A stretch of DNA of 64,000 bases from Blautia sp. (GTDB lineage: Bacteria > Bacillota > Clostridia > Lachnospirales > Lachnospiraceae), in contig JALEHU010000065.1 in the NCBI GenBank assembly GCA_022770365.1, positions 1 through 64,000 on the forward strand, read 5' to 3'. Shown here one piece after another: positions 1 to 8,931 of the stretch (position 1 is the first letter of the stretch; each line of letters begins with the position of its first letter). The notes beneath the pieces are model-generated. The model searched no databases. It saw nothing but the letters and a program-made list of their open reading frames with translations, and had not been told where the DNA came from. A program made the position numbers and the translations under genes.

Positions 1-1
1 A

Positions 2-196
2 AGCAAGTTCACTCTTGATTCCAAGGCTCCGAATATGGAAGACTACCAGGCATTCCTTGACGGCGAGGTTCGTTACAACTCCCTGAAACGTCAGAATCCT
101 GAAAAAGCAGCAAGACTGTTCGCTAAGAACGAGGCTGAAGCTAAAGCAAGATACGAATATCTGAACAAACTCATCACTCTTTACGGAGAGGAATAA
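2..196 (+). CDS. nifJ: Pyruvate:ferredoxin (flavodoxin) oxidoreductase, C-terminal end (partial)
   Basis: The reading frame is open from the left edge and ends at TAA 194-196, giving the last 64 residues of a protein. The tail contains LKRQNPEKAARLFAKNEAEA followed by KARYEYLNKL, the typical end of homodimeric pyruvate:ferredoxin oxidoreductases. The family decarboxylates pyruvate oxidatively to acetyl-CoA with thiamine diphosphate and reduces ferredoxin in the cytoplasm. In an acetogen this would feed low-potential electrons to CO dehydrogenase, which fits the right end of the window. The catalytic and FeS domains lie outside the window, so a related 2-oxoacid oxidoreductase cannot be excluded. 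Confidence 0.8.
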   Translation, partial: SKFTLDSKAPNMEDYQAFLDGEVRYNSLKRQNPEKAARLFAKNEAEAKARYEYLNKLITLYGEE

Positions 197-248
197 TACA
201 GGAAGCGCTTTTAAGCGCGAAGTATTCTGAGATAAGTAAGATTATGAT

Positions 249-278
249 GACCGCAGTACACTTGTACTGCGGTCTTTT
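249..278 (+). terminator. Rho-independent terminator after the PFOR gene
   Basis: An 11-bp perfect stem (249-259 with 264-274) closes a four-base loop and is followed by TTTT. It lies about 50 bases after the PFOR stop and before the next promoter. Confidence 0.85.
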
Positions 279-287
279 CAATTACAT

Positions 288-316
288 TTGACATTTATAC
301 TGCTGATGACTATAAT
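288..316 (+). promoter_or_regulatory. Sigma-A promoter of the glycosylation operon
   Basis: TTGACA at 288-293 and TATAAT at 311-316 are separated by exactly 17 bases, a full consensus match. Transcription would start near 323, about 65 bases before the first gene. Confidence 0.85.
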
Positions 317-389
317 CGCATATGAAGATGTGGGGGGCAGGACAAGACTGCTCCTGCTATACTAAGATTTACCAGAGGATTTGATTAAC

Positions 390-3134
390 ATGAAGAATTG
401 GTTTCATGAAGACAGTAAGAAAGATTTTTATCTGTTATATACACTTGCATTCGCTGTGATTTCCCTGTTTTTGTATTCTTTTTTTTATCTGAATGGAAAA
501 TCACTGATCTGGAGTCATGATGGTGTGCCCCAGCATGTAAACTCCCTTGCATATTACGGGAAATATCTGCGGGAAATATTTCACACTCTGGTTACGGAAC
601 ACAGGCTTTCGATTCCAATGTGGGATATGCATATAGGATATGGTTCTGATATCCTGACAACACTTCATTATTATGTGATCGGTGATCCGCTGACGATTCT
701 GTCTGCATTTGTTCCGGAGGATAAGGCTGAGGTGCTGTATGAGGTTTTGTTTTTTGTAAGAATCTATCTTGCCGGAATCACGTTCAGTGCGTACTGCTTT
801 TCTCACGGCAATCATAAACAGGCGGTATTTCTTGGAACGCTGATATATATTTTTGCCGGATGGACAATCTATGCGGCTGTCAAACATCCGTATTTTGCCA
901 ATCCGATGATTTATCTGCCGCTCATTTTAATGGGAATTGACAGAGTTTATAAAAAAGAAAAGCCATACCTTTTTATTTGTTCAACAACGATTGCAGCAAT
1001 GTCGAATTTTTATTTCTTCTATATGCTGTGTATCTTTATGTTTTTATATGCTGCATTTCAATATTTCAAGATGTTTAAAAAACGCTCTGCCATGGATGTA
1101 TTGAAATGGTTCGGGTTGTTTGCGGGATATTTTGCTGTTTCGCTGATGCTCGCGGCGATAATTTTTCTTCCGGTTGTCATGACTCTGTTTGGAACTGATC
1201 GTTTCCAGGCATCGAATTATGTACCGCTTTTTTACGACAGAATCTATTATGAAAAATATCTGGGATGTCTTATCGGAGAGAACATGATCCAGTGGGGAGT
1301 TGCGGGTTATTCTGCTGCAGCGATGGCCGGAGTCTTTGTATTGTTTTCAAAAAGAAAAAAATATTCATATCTGAAAACAGGATTTATTCTACTGAATCTG
1401 TTTTTGCTGTTTCCTTTTGCCGGCCATGTGATCAATGGATTTTCTTATGTATCCAATCGATGGATCTGGGCTTATGGAATGTTGATCTCATATATTTTTG
1501 TAAAAGTATATCCTGAGCTTTTTACACTGACAGTACGCGAGAAAAGAAGAATATTTGTGACTCTTCTGATCTACTGCTGTCTTGCATTATTTACTCAGGC
1601 TGCGAGAACTCAGAGAAACATGGCTGCAGTGATGTTTCTTGTTTTGTCCGTTTTTGTTCTGGTTTCTTACGGGAATATTTTTTCAAATGGCAAATACCTG
1701 TGTGTTATGATTTCAGGTGTTCTGATCATGAGCATTTTTGTGAATATTTATTATCAGTACTCTTATGAAAAGGATTATCTGTCTGAATTTACAGACAGAG
1801 GTGAGGCTCTTGATAAACTGGAATCCGGGGCAGATCTTGCAGTCCTGAATACGGAAGATCCATCAGTTTACCGTTATGATCAGCATGCGTCACTTCCCTA
1901 CGATAATTCTTCCATGAAAATGGGAACGAACAGTACAGCTTATTATTTCAGTGTTGCAAATGGATTTATCAGTCAGTTTTTTGACGAAATGTATCTGAAC
2001 ACTCCATGGGAACAGCATTACGAGAATCTGGACGGACGTACGATCCTCGACCGGCTGAGTGCTGTAAAATATTTTGTGATACCGGGAAACGGATATGGAT
2101 ATCTCCCTTATGGGTATGCTTCTGAAGCTGCGTCAGCCAAAAAGAACGGAAGAGAATACCATGCCTATATCAATGAGAATGCGCTTCCTGTCGGATATAC
2201 GTACGATTCTTATATTCCTCGTGAGAAATATGAAGAGATGACTGTTACAGAAAAACAGGAGGCACTTCTGCAGGGAATTGTGCTTAAAGACAGCAGCCTT
2301 CCAGAGACGGTACCGGAGCTGACTTCCAAAACAATGGATTACGAGACCCTGGCTGGAGACGGATGTTATTTTGATAATGGCAAAATCGTGGTAACAGAAG
2401 AAAATGCACAGCTGAAGCTGAATTTTAATGGTTTAAAAAACAGTGAAACCTATCTTGTAGTGGAGGGATTGAATTATGATGCACTTTCGCCGCGGGAACT
2501 GATCAATGACAGTTCCTGGGAAAAAATGAGCACATACAGACGGAATTCGGTCATGTTTGAAGACAGACAGTGGCGCTACTGGAAGGAAAGCAGGGAAGCT
2601 TCTATAAAAGTCAGCGGTATGCAGTGTGAAAAGACGATGAAGGTCTTTACCGACAAATACAATGCATACAGCGGAAAACACGATTTTTTATGTAATCTTG
2701 GGTATTGGGATGATTCACGCAGAAGTATCACTCTGACTTTTGAAAATACTGGTGTTTACAGTTTTGAGGAGATGAATGTGGTTTGTCAGCCTATGGGAAA
2801 GATAGAGGAGCAGACAGCTGCACTTGGGAAAGATATTTTACAGGATGTCGAGATGGGTGTGAATGAAATGAAAGGAAGGATTTCTCTTTCCGGAAACAGG
2901 GCATTACTTCTCGCAGTCCCGTATAGTTCCGGTTTCCGGGCATACGTGGATGGACAGGAAACAGAACTTCTTCAGGCAAATACCATGTTTATGGGGCTGG
3001 AACTTTCAAAAGGAGAGCATGAAATCCGAATTACCTATTGTACACCGTATGCGAAATCCGGTGCATTTCTGTCTCTGATTGGACTTGCCGGATTATTGGG
3101 AATTATTGCTGCACAGAGAAAGAAGGGGAAATAG
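390..3134 (+). CDS. YfhO-family membrane glycosyltransferase (GT-C type)
   Basis: This 914-residue polytopic protein has about a dozen hydrophobic segments in its first half, a long extracytoplasmic part, and a last membrane helix near the C-terminus (LSLIGLAGLLGIIAA). The motif MWDMHIGYGSDIL near residue 75 is typical of YfhO (PF09586). YfhO proteins move a sugar from a polyprenyl-phosphate carrier onto an outer target; the B. subtilis and Listeria homologues act on lipoteichoic acid. I chose ATG 390 over TTG 381 because AGAGGA at 374-379 is ten bases before 390 but one base before 381. It is two bases upstream of a GtrB-type transferase and precedes a GtrA-type protein, which completes a three-component glycosylation system. 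The acceptor and sugar cannot be read from sequence. Confidence 0.85.
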   Translation: MKNWFHEDSKKDFYLLYTLAFAVISLFLYSFFYLNGKSLIWSHDGVPQHVNSLAYYGKYLREIFHTLVTEHRLSIPMWDMHIGYGSDILTTLHYYVIGDPLTILSAFVPEDKAEVLYEVLFFVRIYLAGITFSAYCFSHGNHKQAVFLGTLIYIFAGWTIYAAVKHPYFANPMIYLPLILMGIDRVYKKEKPYLFICSTTIAAMSNFYFFYMLCIFMFLYAAFQYFKMFKKRSAMDVLKWFGLFAGYFAVSLMLAAIIFLPVVMTLFGTDRFQASNYVPLFYDRIYYEKYLGCLIGENMIQWGVAGYSAAAMAGVFVLFSKRKKYSYLKTGFILLNLFLLFPFAGHVINGFSYVSNRWIWAYGMLISYIFVKVYPELFTLTVREKRRIFVTLLIYCCLALFTQAARTQRNMAAVMFLVLSVFVLVSYGNIFSNGKYLCVMISGVLIMSIFVNIYYQYSYEKDYLSEFTDRGEALDKLESGADLAVLNTEDPSVYRYDQHASLPYDNSSMKMGTNSTAYYFSVANGFISQFFDEMYLNTPWEQHYENLDGRTILDRLSAVKYFVIPGNGYGYLPYGYASEAASAKKNGREYHAYINENALPVGYTYDSYIPREKYEEMTVTEKQEALLQGIVLKDSSLPETVPELTSKTMDYETLAGDGCYFDNGKIVVTEENAQLKLNFNGLKNSETYLVVEGLNYDALSPRELINDSSWEKMSTYRRNSVMFEDRQWRYWKESREASIKVSGMQCEKTMKVFTDKYNAYSGKHDFLCNLGYWDDSRRSITLTFENTGVYSFEEMNVVCQPMGKIEEQTAALGKDILQDVEMGVNEMKGRISLSGNRALLLAVPYSSGFRAYVDGQETELLQANTMFMGLELSKGEHEIRITYCTPYAKSGAFLSLIGLAGLLGIIAAQRKKGK

Positions 3135-3136
3135 AG

Positions 3137-4096
3137 ATGAAAGTATTATCCGTTGTTTTGCCTGCTTATAACGAAGAGCTGATGGTTGGAAAAGCCTGCA
3201 GGATTTTGAGCGGGATTTTGCATAATGCAGGGATTGCTTATCAACTGGTTGTAGTGGACGATGGCTCCGAAGATAATACCTGGGTGGAAATCCAAAAAGC
3301 AGGAAAAAAAGATAAAAATATTATGGGTATTCATTTTTCAAGGAATTTTGGAAAAGAATCAGCTGTGTTCGCAGGTCTGGCGCAGGCTGCAGGAGATGTG
3401 GTGGCTGTGATGGACTGCGATCTGCAGCATCCGCCGCAGACACTTCTTGAAATGTACCGGCTGTGGGAAGAAGGATATGAAGTGATTGAAGGGGTAAAAA
3501 CCAGCCGCGGAAAAGAAAGCCTTCTTCATAAAAAAAGTGCAGGAGTCTTTTATGATATCATGACGAAAGCAACCGGCGTGAATATGCAGAATGCTTCTGA
3601 TTTTAAGATGATGGACCGCAAGGCAGTTGACGCTATCCTGTCAATGCCGGAAAGAAACATGTTTTTCCGGGCAACTTCCTCCTGGGTGGGATTTAAGACA
3701 GCTTCCGTTGAATTTGAAGTGCAGGAAAGAACAGCCGGGGAATCCAAATGGTCAACATGGTCACTGATTAAATATGCATTTACAAATATTGTAGCTTTTA
3801 CGACGCTTCCGCTTCAGTTCGTGACTGTGGGAGGTGCGGTTTGCTTTCTGTTTTCTATGATCCTGGGAATCTATTCTCTTGTGCAGTATTTTACCGGCCA
3901 TGCAGTGGAGGGATATACAACGATACTGATTGTTCTTTTGCTGATCGGAAGTGCGGTGATGATGAGTCTTGGCATCATTGGATATTATATTTCCAGGATT
4001 TATGAAGAAGTGAAACGCCGTCCCCGGTATATCATCTCCAAAATTGTCAGGGGAGGCGAGGATATATCCAGCCAGACGAACCATGATGTAAGATAA
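3137..4096 (+). CDS. Polyprenyl-phosphate glycosyltransferase, GtrB/CsbB family
   Basis: The 319-residue protein is a GT-A family 2 enzyme with VVLPAYNEE at residues 6-14, VVDDGS at 39-44 and the metal-binding segment DCDLQHPP at 93-100. Two hydrophobic helices follow near residues 230-255 and 265-290, the architecture of GtrB, CsbB and DPM1-like enzymes. These transfer a sugar from a nucleotide donor to undecaprenyl phosphate on the inner face of the membrane. The start at ATG 3137 lies two bases after the yfhO stop, with the GGGGA in the end of yfhO as ribosome site. A longer in-frame extension exists upstream but would overlap yfhO and lacks family similarity. Confidence 0.9.
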   Translation: MKVLSVVLPAYNEELMVGKACRILSGILHNAGIAYQLVVVDDGSEDNTWVEIQKAGKKDKNIMGIHFSRNFGKESAVFAGLAQAAGDVVAVMDCDLQHPPQTLLEMYRLWEEGYEVIEGVKTSRGKESLLHKKSAGVFYDIMTKATGVNMQNASDFKMMDRKAVDAILSMPERNMFFRATSSWVGFKTASVEFEVQERTAGESKWSTWSLIKYAFTNIVAFTTLPLQFVTVGGAVCFLFSMILGIYSLVQYFTGHAVEGYTTILIVLLLIGSAVMMSLGIIGYYISRIYEEVKRRPRYIISKIVRGGEDISSQTNHDVR

Positions 4097-4155
4097 AGGT
4101 TATTGTGAACAGTAACAGATAAAGTACAACAGGAAATGAAAAAAGGGGAACTGAT

Positions 4156-4584
4156 ATGAAGAAAATGATCAAAAAGCTCTATGAAAATTCCATAGTACGC
4201 TATGTGTTTTTTGGCGGATGTACCACGATGGTAAATCTTGTGAGCTTCTATATATTGCGTAAACTTCATATAGGATTGAATATCGCTAATGTAATTTCCA
4301 TCATTCTGGCTATTTTGTTTGCTTATGTGGTGAATTCCAGATTTGTATTTCAGGATCATTGCGAAACGCTGAGAGATCATATCCGGCCATTTAGCAGATT
4401 TATCAGCGCAAGGCTGCTTACAATGGTGATAGAAGTGGGTGGAGTCTGGCTGCTTGTTGAGCTGATCGGTATGCATGATATGGCAGGGAAATTTGTGACA
4501 CAATTTATTGTTCTGGTCTTAAACTATGTTTTCAGCAAATTTTTTGTATTTACAAGAAAGAGCGACAACTATTGTGATTTATAA
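4156..4584 (+). CDS. GtrA-family membrane protein (putative lipid-linked sugar flippase)
   Basis: This 142-residue protein has four hydrophobic segments and the family hallmarks YVFFGGCTTMVNL near residue 17 and a C-terminal FSKFFVF segment, as in GtrA/GtcA/DPMS proteins (PF04138). The family is thought to move polyprenyl-phosphate sugars across the membrane. It follows the GtrB-type transferase by 59 bases and would hand the lipid-linked sugar to the YfhO protein outside. The ribosome site AAGGGGAA ends a few bases before ATG 4156. Confidence 0.85.
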   Translation: MKKMIKKLYENSIVRYVFFGGCTTMVNLVSFYILRKLHIGLNIANVISIILAILFAYVVNSRFVFQDHCETLRDHIRPFSRFISARLLTMVIEVGGVWLLVELIGMHDMAGKFVTQFIVLVLNYVFSKFFVFTRKSDNYCDL

Positions 4585-4637
4585 TCTGATATGATAAAAT
4601 CTTAACAAATAGGTTTACAGATACGGAGGAAGTATTC

Positions 4638-5690
4638 ATGAATTTGGATGAGACTATTTCACAGATCAGGCCACTGGATGAAGCAGCGATGATTGAAGCG
4701 CGCAGACGCTGGGACAGTATTGCCAAACCGCTTCATTCCCTTGGAAAAATGGAGGATCTGATCACAAAGATTGCCGGCATTACCGGAGAGACAAAGGTTG
4801 ATATCGGGAAAAAAGGTCTGGTTGCCATGTGTGGTGACAATGGTGTTGTGGAAGAAGGAGTGACGCAGTCAGGACAGGAAGTTACAGCTATTGTAGCAAA
4901 TAATTTCCAGGCGGGAATCAGTACCGTCTGTCTGATGTGCCAGCAGTTTGGGGTGGATGTGCATCCGGTGGATGTGGGAATGGTGACAGATACCAATGTC
5001 CGGACTGACTTAAAGGTTGCATACGGAACAAGAAATATGACCAGAGAACCTGCCATGACGCGGGAACAGGCGATCAAAGGAATAGAAGCAGGTATCGCAA
5101 TGGTGAAGGAACTGAAGGAAAAAGGCTACCGTATGCTTGCCACCGGGGAGATGGGAATTGGAAATACGACGACCAGCAGTGCTGTGGCTTCTGTACTGCT
5201 TGATCAGCCGGTTGAGACGATGACAGGGAGAGGAGCGGGGCTTTCCAGTGAAGGTCTGAACCGAAAGATAAATGCAATTAAAAAAGCGATTGAAGTCAAC
5301 AGACCGGATCCGCAGGACGCAATAGATGTTCTGGCAAAGGTGGGCGGATTTGATATCGCGGGAATGGCAGGTGTATTCCTTGGAGGTGCAGCTTTCCGTG
5401 TTCCGGTATTGATGGATGGATTTATTTCCTGTGTATCTGCACTGATCGCATGCAGGATTTGTCCGGCAGCGAAAGATTATATGCTTGCATCTCATGTTTC
5501 CAAAGAACCTGCTGCACATATGATTCTGGAAAGTCTTGGAAAAGATGCGGTTCTCCATGCTGATATGTGTCTTGGAGAGGGGACCGGAGCAATTGCGCTT
5601 GTGCCGTTCCTTGAGGTAGGAGCAAAGCTTTACAACAGCCTGAGTACATTCGAGGATATTCATGTGGAACAGTATGAGGAGTTGAAATAA
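4638..5690 (+). CDS. cobT: Nicotinate-nucleotide-dimethylbenzimidazole phosphoribosyltransferase
   Basis: The 350-residue product has the family motif GEMGIGNTTTS at residues 170-180 and GEGTGAI near the C-terminus, where E314 corresponds to the catalytic glutamate (Glu317 in Salmonella CobT). It activates the lower-ligand base of cobamides with nicotinate mononucleotide to give the alpha-ribazole phosphate. Length is normal. It opens a five-gene nucleotide-loop assembly operon; GGAGGA sits at the usual distance before ATG 4638. No cobalamin riboswitch fits in the 53-base gap upstream. Product base specificity cannot be told from sequence. Confidence 0.95.
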   Translation: MNLDETISQIRPLDEAAMIEARRRWDSIAKPLHSLGKMEDLITKIAGITGETKVDIGKKGLVAMCGDNGVVEEGVTQSGQEVTAIVANNFQAGISTVCLMCQQFGVDVHPVDVGMVTDTNVRTDLKVAYGTRNMTREPAMTREQAIKGIEAGIAMVKELKEKGYRMLATGEMGIGNTTTSSAVASVLLDQPVETMTGRGAGLSSEGLNRKINAIKKAIEVNRPDPQDAIDVLAKVGGFDIAGMAGVFLGGAAFRVPVLMDGFISCVSALIACRICPAAKDYMLASHVSKEPAAHMILESLGKDAVLHADMCLGEGTGAIALVPFLEVGAKLYNSLSTFEDIHVEQYEELK

Positions 5691-5691
5691 A

Positions 5692-6237
5692 ATGCTTGTG
5701 TTGGTGACCGGAGGAAGCGGCAGCGGGAAATCCGCATTTGCAGAAAATCGTGTGCTTTCCTTGGGTGAGGCAAAGAGAATATACATAGCTACCATGTATC
5801 CTTTTGACAAGGAGAGCCATAAAAGAATCGACCGCCACAGAGCAATGCGTGCGGGAAAAGGGTTTGAAACGATTGAGTGTTATACAGGACTTTCCCAAAT
5901 TACACTGCCTGAAGATTGCGTGGTGCTTTTAGAGTGTATGTCCAATTTGACGGCAAATGAAATGTTTCAGCAGGAGGGTGCCCATGAAGATACGGTAAAT
6001 GCGATCCTTTCGGGAGTACAGCATCTCAGGGAACAGGTACGTCATGCAGTGATCGTATCAAATGAGATTTTTTCCGAAGCAGTATCCTATGAAGGGGAAA
6101 CCGGAATTTATCAGAAATTTCTGGGTGAGATCAATCAGAGAATCGCTGCTGAAGCAGATGAAGTTGTGGAAGTCGTTTATGGAATTCCTGTTTATCATAA
6201 GAAGATCAGAGCAGATATCATAAAGGAGGCAGAATGA
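5692..6237 (+). CDS. cobU: Adenosylcobinamide kinase / adenosylcobinamide-phosphate guanylyltransferase
   Basis: The 181-residue protein has a P-loop GGSGSGKS at residues 7-14 and RIDRHRAMRAGKG with H49 at the place of the guanylylated histidine (His46 in Salmonella CobU). It phosphorylates and then guanylylates adenosylcobinamide for nucleotide-loop attachment. It starts one base after cobT, with GAGGAG inside the end of cobT as ribosome site, so translation is probably coupled. Length is normal for the bifunctional enzyme. Confidence 0.93.
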   Translation: MLVLVTGGSGSGKSAFAENRVLSLGEAKRIYIATMYPFDKESHKRIDRHRAMRAGKGFETIECYTGLSQITLPEDCVVLLECMSNLTANEMFQQEGAHEDTVNAILSGVQHLREQVRHAVIVSNEIFSEAVSYEGETGIYQKFLGEINQRIAAEADEVVEVVYGIPVYHKKIRADIIKEAE

Positions 6238-7014
6238 ATGAAAAGTCTCTGGAACAGTTTTAAAATTGCATTTTCCATGTTCTCTAAAATTCCCATGCCA
6301 CAGGCGGAGTGGACAAAAGAAAACATGAAATACATGTTCTGCTTTTTTCCGCTGATCGGTTCTGTGATCGGTGGAGTGACCATGCTGGCGGCCTGGGCGG
6401 GTATTCGATATGGTTTTGACAGAACATTTGTAACAATTGTACTGGTACTGATTCCCGTGCTGATCACCGGAGGGATTCATGTGGACGGGCTGCTTGATAC
6501 AGCGGATGCCATGAGTTCCTGGCAGGAGAGAAAAAGGCGGCTGGAAATATTAAAAGATTCCAATGCAGGTGCATTTGCGGTGATTACGGCTTGTGTTTAT
6601 TTTCTTACGCTGTACGGTGCATACGCTCAGATCGGAGAGAATTTCCGCGCCCTTTGTGTGCTGAGCGCCGGATTTATGGTGTCACGCTCTCTGTCCGGTA
6701 TGGGTGTTATTATGATCCCAAAAGCCAGGGAAGACGGAACAGTTGCTGAGTTTTCCAGAAAAGCACAGGACAGGACTGTACGGAATGTATTGGTGGTTTA
6801 TCTGATCCTTTTGCTGATGCTGATGATTTATCTGCATCCGGTTTACGGTAGTGCTGCATTTATTGCTGCGGTTTTGATTTTTGCATATTACCGTCATATG
6901 GCATTAAAATATTTCGGAGGTACTACCGGGGATCTGGCCGGCTTTTTCCTGTGTATCTGTGAAGCGGGAATGGCTCTGGTAATTGCAGTTGTATCTAATT
7001 TTATGATTTATTGA
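6238..7014 (+). CDS. cobS: Adenosylcobinamide-GDP ribazoletransferase
   Basis: This 258-residue integral membrane protein has several hydrophobic helices and the family signature GGIHVDGLLDTADAMSS at about residues 78-94, followed by RRLEILKDSNAGAF. CobS joins adenosylcobinamide-GDP and alpha-ribazole (phosphate) at the cytoplasmic membrane, the last assembly step of the cobamide. ATG 6238 directly follows the cobU stop, with AAAGGAGG eight bases upstream. Confidence 0.93.
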   Translation: MKSLWNSFKIAFSMFSKIPMPQAEWTKENMKYMFCFFPLIGSVIGGVTMLAAWAGIRYGFDRTFVTIVLVLIPVLITGGIHVDGLLDTADAMSSWQERKRRLEILKDSNAGAFAVITACVYFLTLYGAYAQIGENFRALCVLSAGFMVSRSLSGMGVIMIPKAREDGTVAEFSRKAQDRTVRNVLVVYLILLLMLMIYLHPVYGSAAFIAAVLIFAYYRHMALKYFGGTTGDLAGFFLCICEAGMALVIAVVSNFMIY

Positions 7015-7032
7015 GCAGGAAGAAGAATTGAC

Positions 7033-7413
7033 ATGGAAATGATTATTGGTGGAGCTTTTCAGGGGAAAAGTTCCTATGCGAAAGAACATTATCCGGGGAT
7101 TGTCTGGGCTTCCGGTGATACTCTCACAGAAGAAGAGCTTTTTGCGTCAGACGCAGTCCTGGGCTTTCATGAATATATCCGAAAGGAAATGAAGGCCGGC
7201 AAAGATGTAAGCAGCCTTGCCGGCAAACTGATAAGGGAGAATCCGAATATCATCCTTGTGACAGATGAAGTAGGATACGGAGTGGTTCCGGTTGATGCAT
7301 TTGACAGAGCGTATCGTGAAGCCGTAGGCCGTGTCTGTACGGAACTTGCGGCATTCAGTACCCGTGTGACGCGTGTGGTATGCGGAATAGGGACGGTGAT
7401 CAAAGATGCTTAA
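7033..7413 (+). CDS. Short CobU-like P-loop protein
   Basis: The 126-residue product begins with a CobU-type P-loop, GGAFQGKS at residues 6-13, and ends with a segment (EVGYGVVPVDAFDRAYREAV) matching the C-terminal half of CobU. The middle of a normal CobU, including the histidine that carries GMP, is missing. It lies between cobS and cobC and overlaps cobC by eight bases, so it belongs to the cobamide operon. It may be a kinase without guanylyltransferase activity, or it may have another nucleotide-binding role; I infer this only from the missing segment. Confidence 0.7.
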   Translation: MEMIIGGAFQGKSSYAKEHYPGIVWASGDTLTEEELFASDAVLGFHEYIRKEMKAGKDVSSLAGKLIRENPNIILVTDEVGYGVVPVDAFDRAYREAVGRVCTELAAFSTRVTRVVCGIGTVIKDA

Positions 7414-8005
7414 GCTGTGGCTGATCCGTCATGGAATGACAGAAGGCAACCGGCATGGAAGATATATTGGTGTGACAGATGAAACACTTTGCCAACAGGG
7501 AAGAGATTCTCTTGCGCTGATGGCTTATCCAATGCCGCAGGCGGTTTATGTAAGTCCGCTGATCCGGTGTGCGCAGACAGCAGGAATTCTCTTTCCGGGA
7601 AAAAGCCTGCAGATCGTTGATGAATTGTCAGAGTGTCATTTTGGTAAATTCGAGAACAAAAATTATCAGGAACTTTCGGGAGATACAGACTATCAGGCCT
7701 GGATTGACAGTAATGGAACGGCGCCATTTCCGGGTGGAGAGAGCAGAGAAGAATTCCAAAGCCGTACTCTGAAAGGATTTCAGAAAGCAGTAAATGACTG
7801 TATCCGAAGAAATCTGGAAGATGCGGCACTGGTCGTTCATGGAGGGACGATCATGAATATTATGGAGGAATACTGTACGGTACATCGATCTTTTTATGAA
7901 TGGCATGTAAAAAACGGCGGAGGTTATCTGGTGGAACTGGATAAGAGAGACTGGATCAATGGCCGGCGGGAATTGAATCTGTGTTATGCATTTATGGAGG
8001 GATGA
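7406..8005 (+). CDS. cobC: Histidine phosphatase family protein, probable alpha-ribazole phosphatase
   Basis: The 199-residue protein has the phosphohistidine motif IRHGMTEGN starting at residue 7 (H9 catalytic) and the later HGGTIMNI motif of the phosphoglycerate mutase-like superfamily. In this operon position it most likely removes the 5-prime phosphate from alpha-ribazole phosphate or cobamide phosphate. The start overlaps the preceding gene by eight bases. Superfamily members have many substrates, so the assignment rests on context. Confidence 0.85.
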   Translation: MLKLWLIRHGMTEGNRHGRYIGVTDETLCQQGRDSLALMAYPMPQAVYVSPLIRCAQTAGILFPGKSLQIVDELSECHFGKFENKNYQELSGDTDYQAWIDSNGTAPFPGGESREEFQSRTLKGFQKAVNDCIRRNLEDAALVVHGGTIMNIMEEYCTVHRSFYEWHVKNGGGYLVELDKRDWINGRRELNLCYAFMEG

Positions 8006-8007
8006 AT

Positions 8008-8820
8008 ATGAATCAGAATTGGAACAGAGCAGATCTGAAAAGTAAAGCGAAAGAATCATTCAGGAAGAATTACTGGGCTTCGGTAATTGTTTCTCTGGTT
8101 ATCCTGATCGTAACAGCAGGAGGCGGCGCAGGCAGCGGAAGGAGCGCATCCAACACGGTTCAGAAAACATATGATATGCAGACAGAGGCAGAGTCTTATA
8201 ATGACACGCTGGATGAAACGATGGATCAGATGAAATCCTCCTTTGGCTCATTGGACAGACTGACGAAATGGGGAATATGGATGATCGTTCTGGCTGCTGT
8301 GATCGTAGCGGGACTTATTGCTTTTGTATTCAGTATTTTTATTGGCAATGTACTGGAAGTGGGAGGAAGGAGATTCTATATTGAGAATCTGTATTCCCGT
8401 CCCGGTGCGGGCAGAATAGGATATGGTTTTACCTGCGGTTATTACTGGAATGTGGTAAAAGTCATGTTTCTGCGGCAGCTGTTTATTTTCCTCTGGTCAC
8501 TGCTGTTTGTGATTCCCGGAATCATCAAAGCATATGAATATTATATGGTGCCATACCTGCTTGCGGAATATCCGGATATGACGTGGGCTGAAGCATCAGA
8601 AAGAAGCCGTGAAATGATGCGAGGAAATAAATGGAATACATTTATTCTGGAAATATCATTCTGGCCATGGATCATTCTTTCTGCTGTTACACTCGGAATA
8701 GCGGGAGTTTTCTACGTAAATCCGTATGTGGATGCAACGAAAGTGGAACTGTATGATACACTTGCCGGAGGCGGAAGCCAGGGATATGGAAATAATTACA
8801 GTGGTCAGCAGTATTATTGA
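8008..8820 (+). CDS. DUF975 family membrane protein
   Basis: The protein has 270 residues, begins with a cytoplasmic segment rich in basic residues (RADLKSKAKESFRKNYW), and then has several membrane helices. The segment YYMVPYLLAEYPDMTWAEA followed by S-x-R-M is typical of DUF975 (PF06161) proteins of Firmicutes. A Gly/Tyr/Gln-rich tail ends the protein. ATG 8008 has GGAGGG six bases upstream, whereas the in-frame ATG 8002 is too close. It begins three bases after cobC and may be cotranscribed, but a role in cobamide synthesis is not indicated. Function is unknown. Confidence 0.75.
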   Translation: MNQNWNRADLKSKAKESFRKNYWASVIVSLVILIVTAGGGAGSGRSASNTVQKTYDMQTEAESYNDTLDETMDQMKSSFGSLDRLTKWGIWMIVLAAVIVAGLIAFVFSIFIGNVLEVGGRRFYIENLYSRPGAGRIGYGFTCGYYWNVVKVMFLRQLFIFLWSLLFVIPGIIKAYEYYMVPYLLAEYPDMTWAEASERSREMMRGNKWNTFILEISFWPWIILSAVTLGIAGVFYVNPYVDATKVELYDTLAGGGSQGYGNNYSGQQYY

Positions 8821-8846
8821 TCAAGAAAACCTATAAATACTCAACG

Positions 8847-8877
8847 AGGAGCAGGCGGGAAAAGCTGCTCCTTTTTT
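8847..8877 (+). terminator. Rho-independent terminator ending the cobamide operon
   Basis: AGGAGCAG (8847-8854) pairs with CTGCTCCT (8865-8872), followed by an uninterrupted T run to 8877. Confidence 0.85.
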
Positions 8878-8931
8878 CTTTAAGCTTTTAAAGAAAAGAA
8901 ACCATTACATATCTAAAAAATAATAAGAATA

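Noticed and set aside
4585-4637. Cobalamin riboswitch before cobT
   Set aside because: The gap is only 53 bases, and no B12-box-like sequence is present.
5010-5898. Long reading frames on the minus strand opposite cobT/cobU
   Set aside because: They are shadows of well-supported plus-strand genes, without ribosome sites or family motifs.
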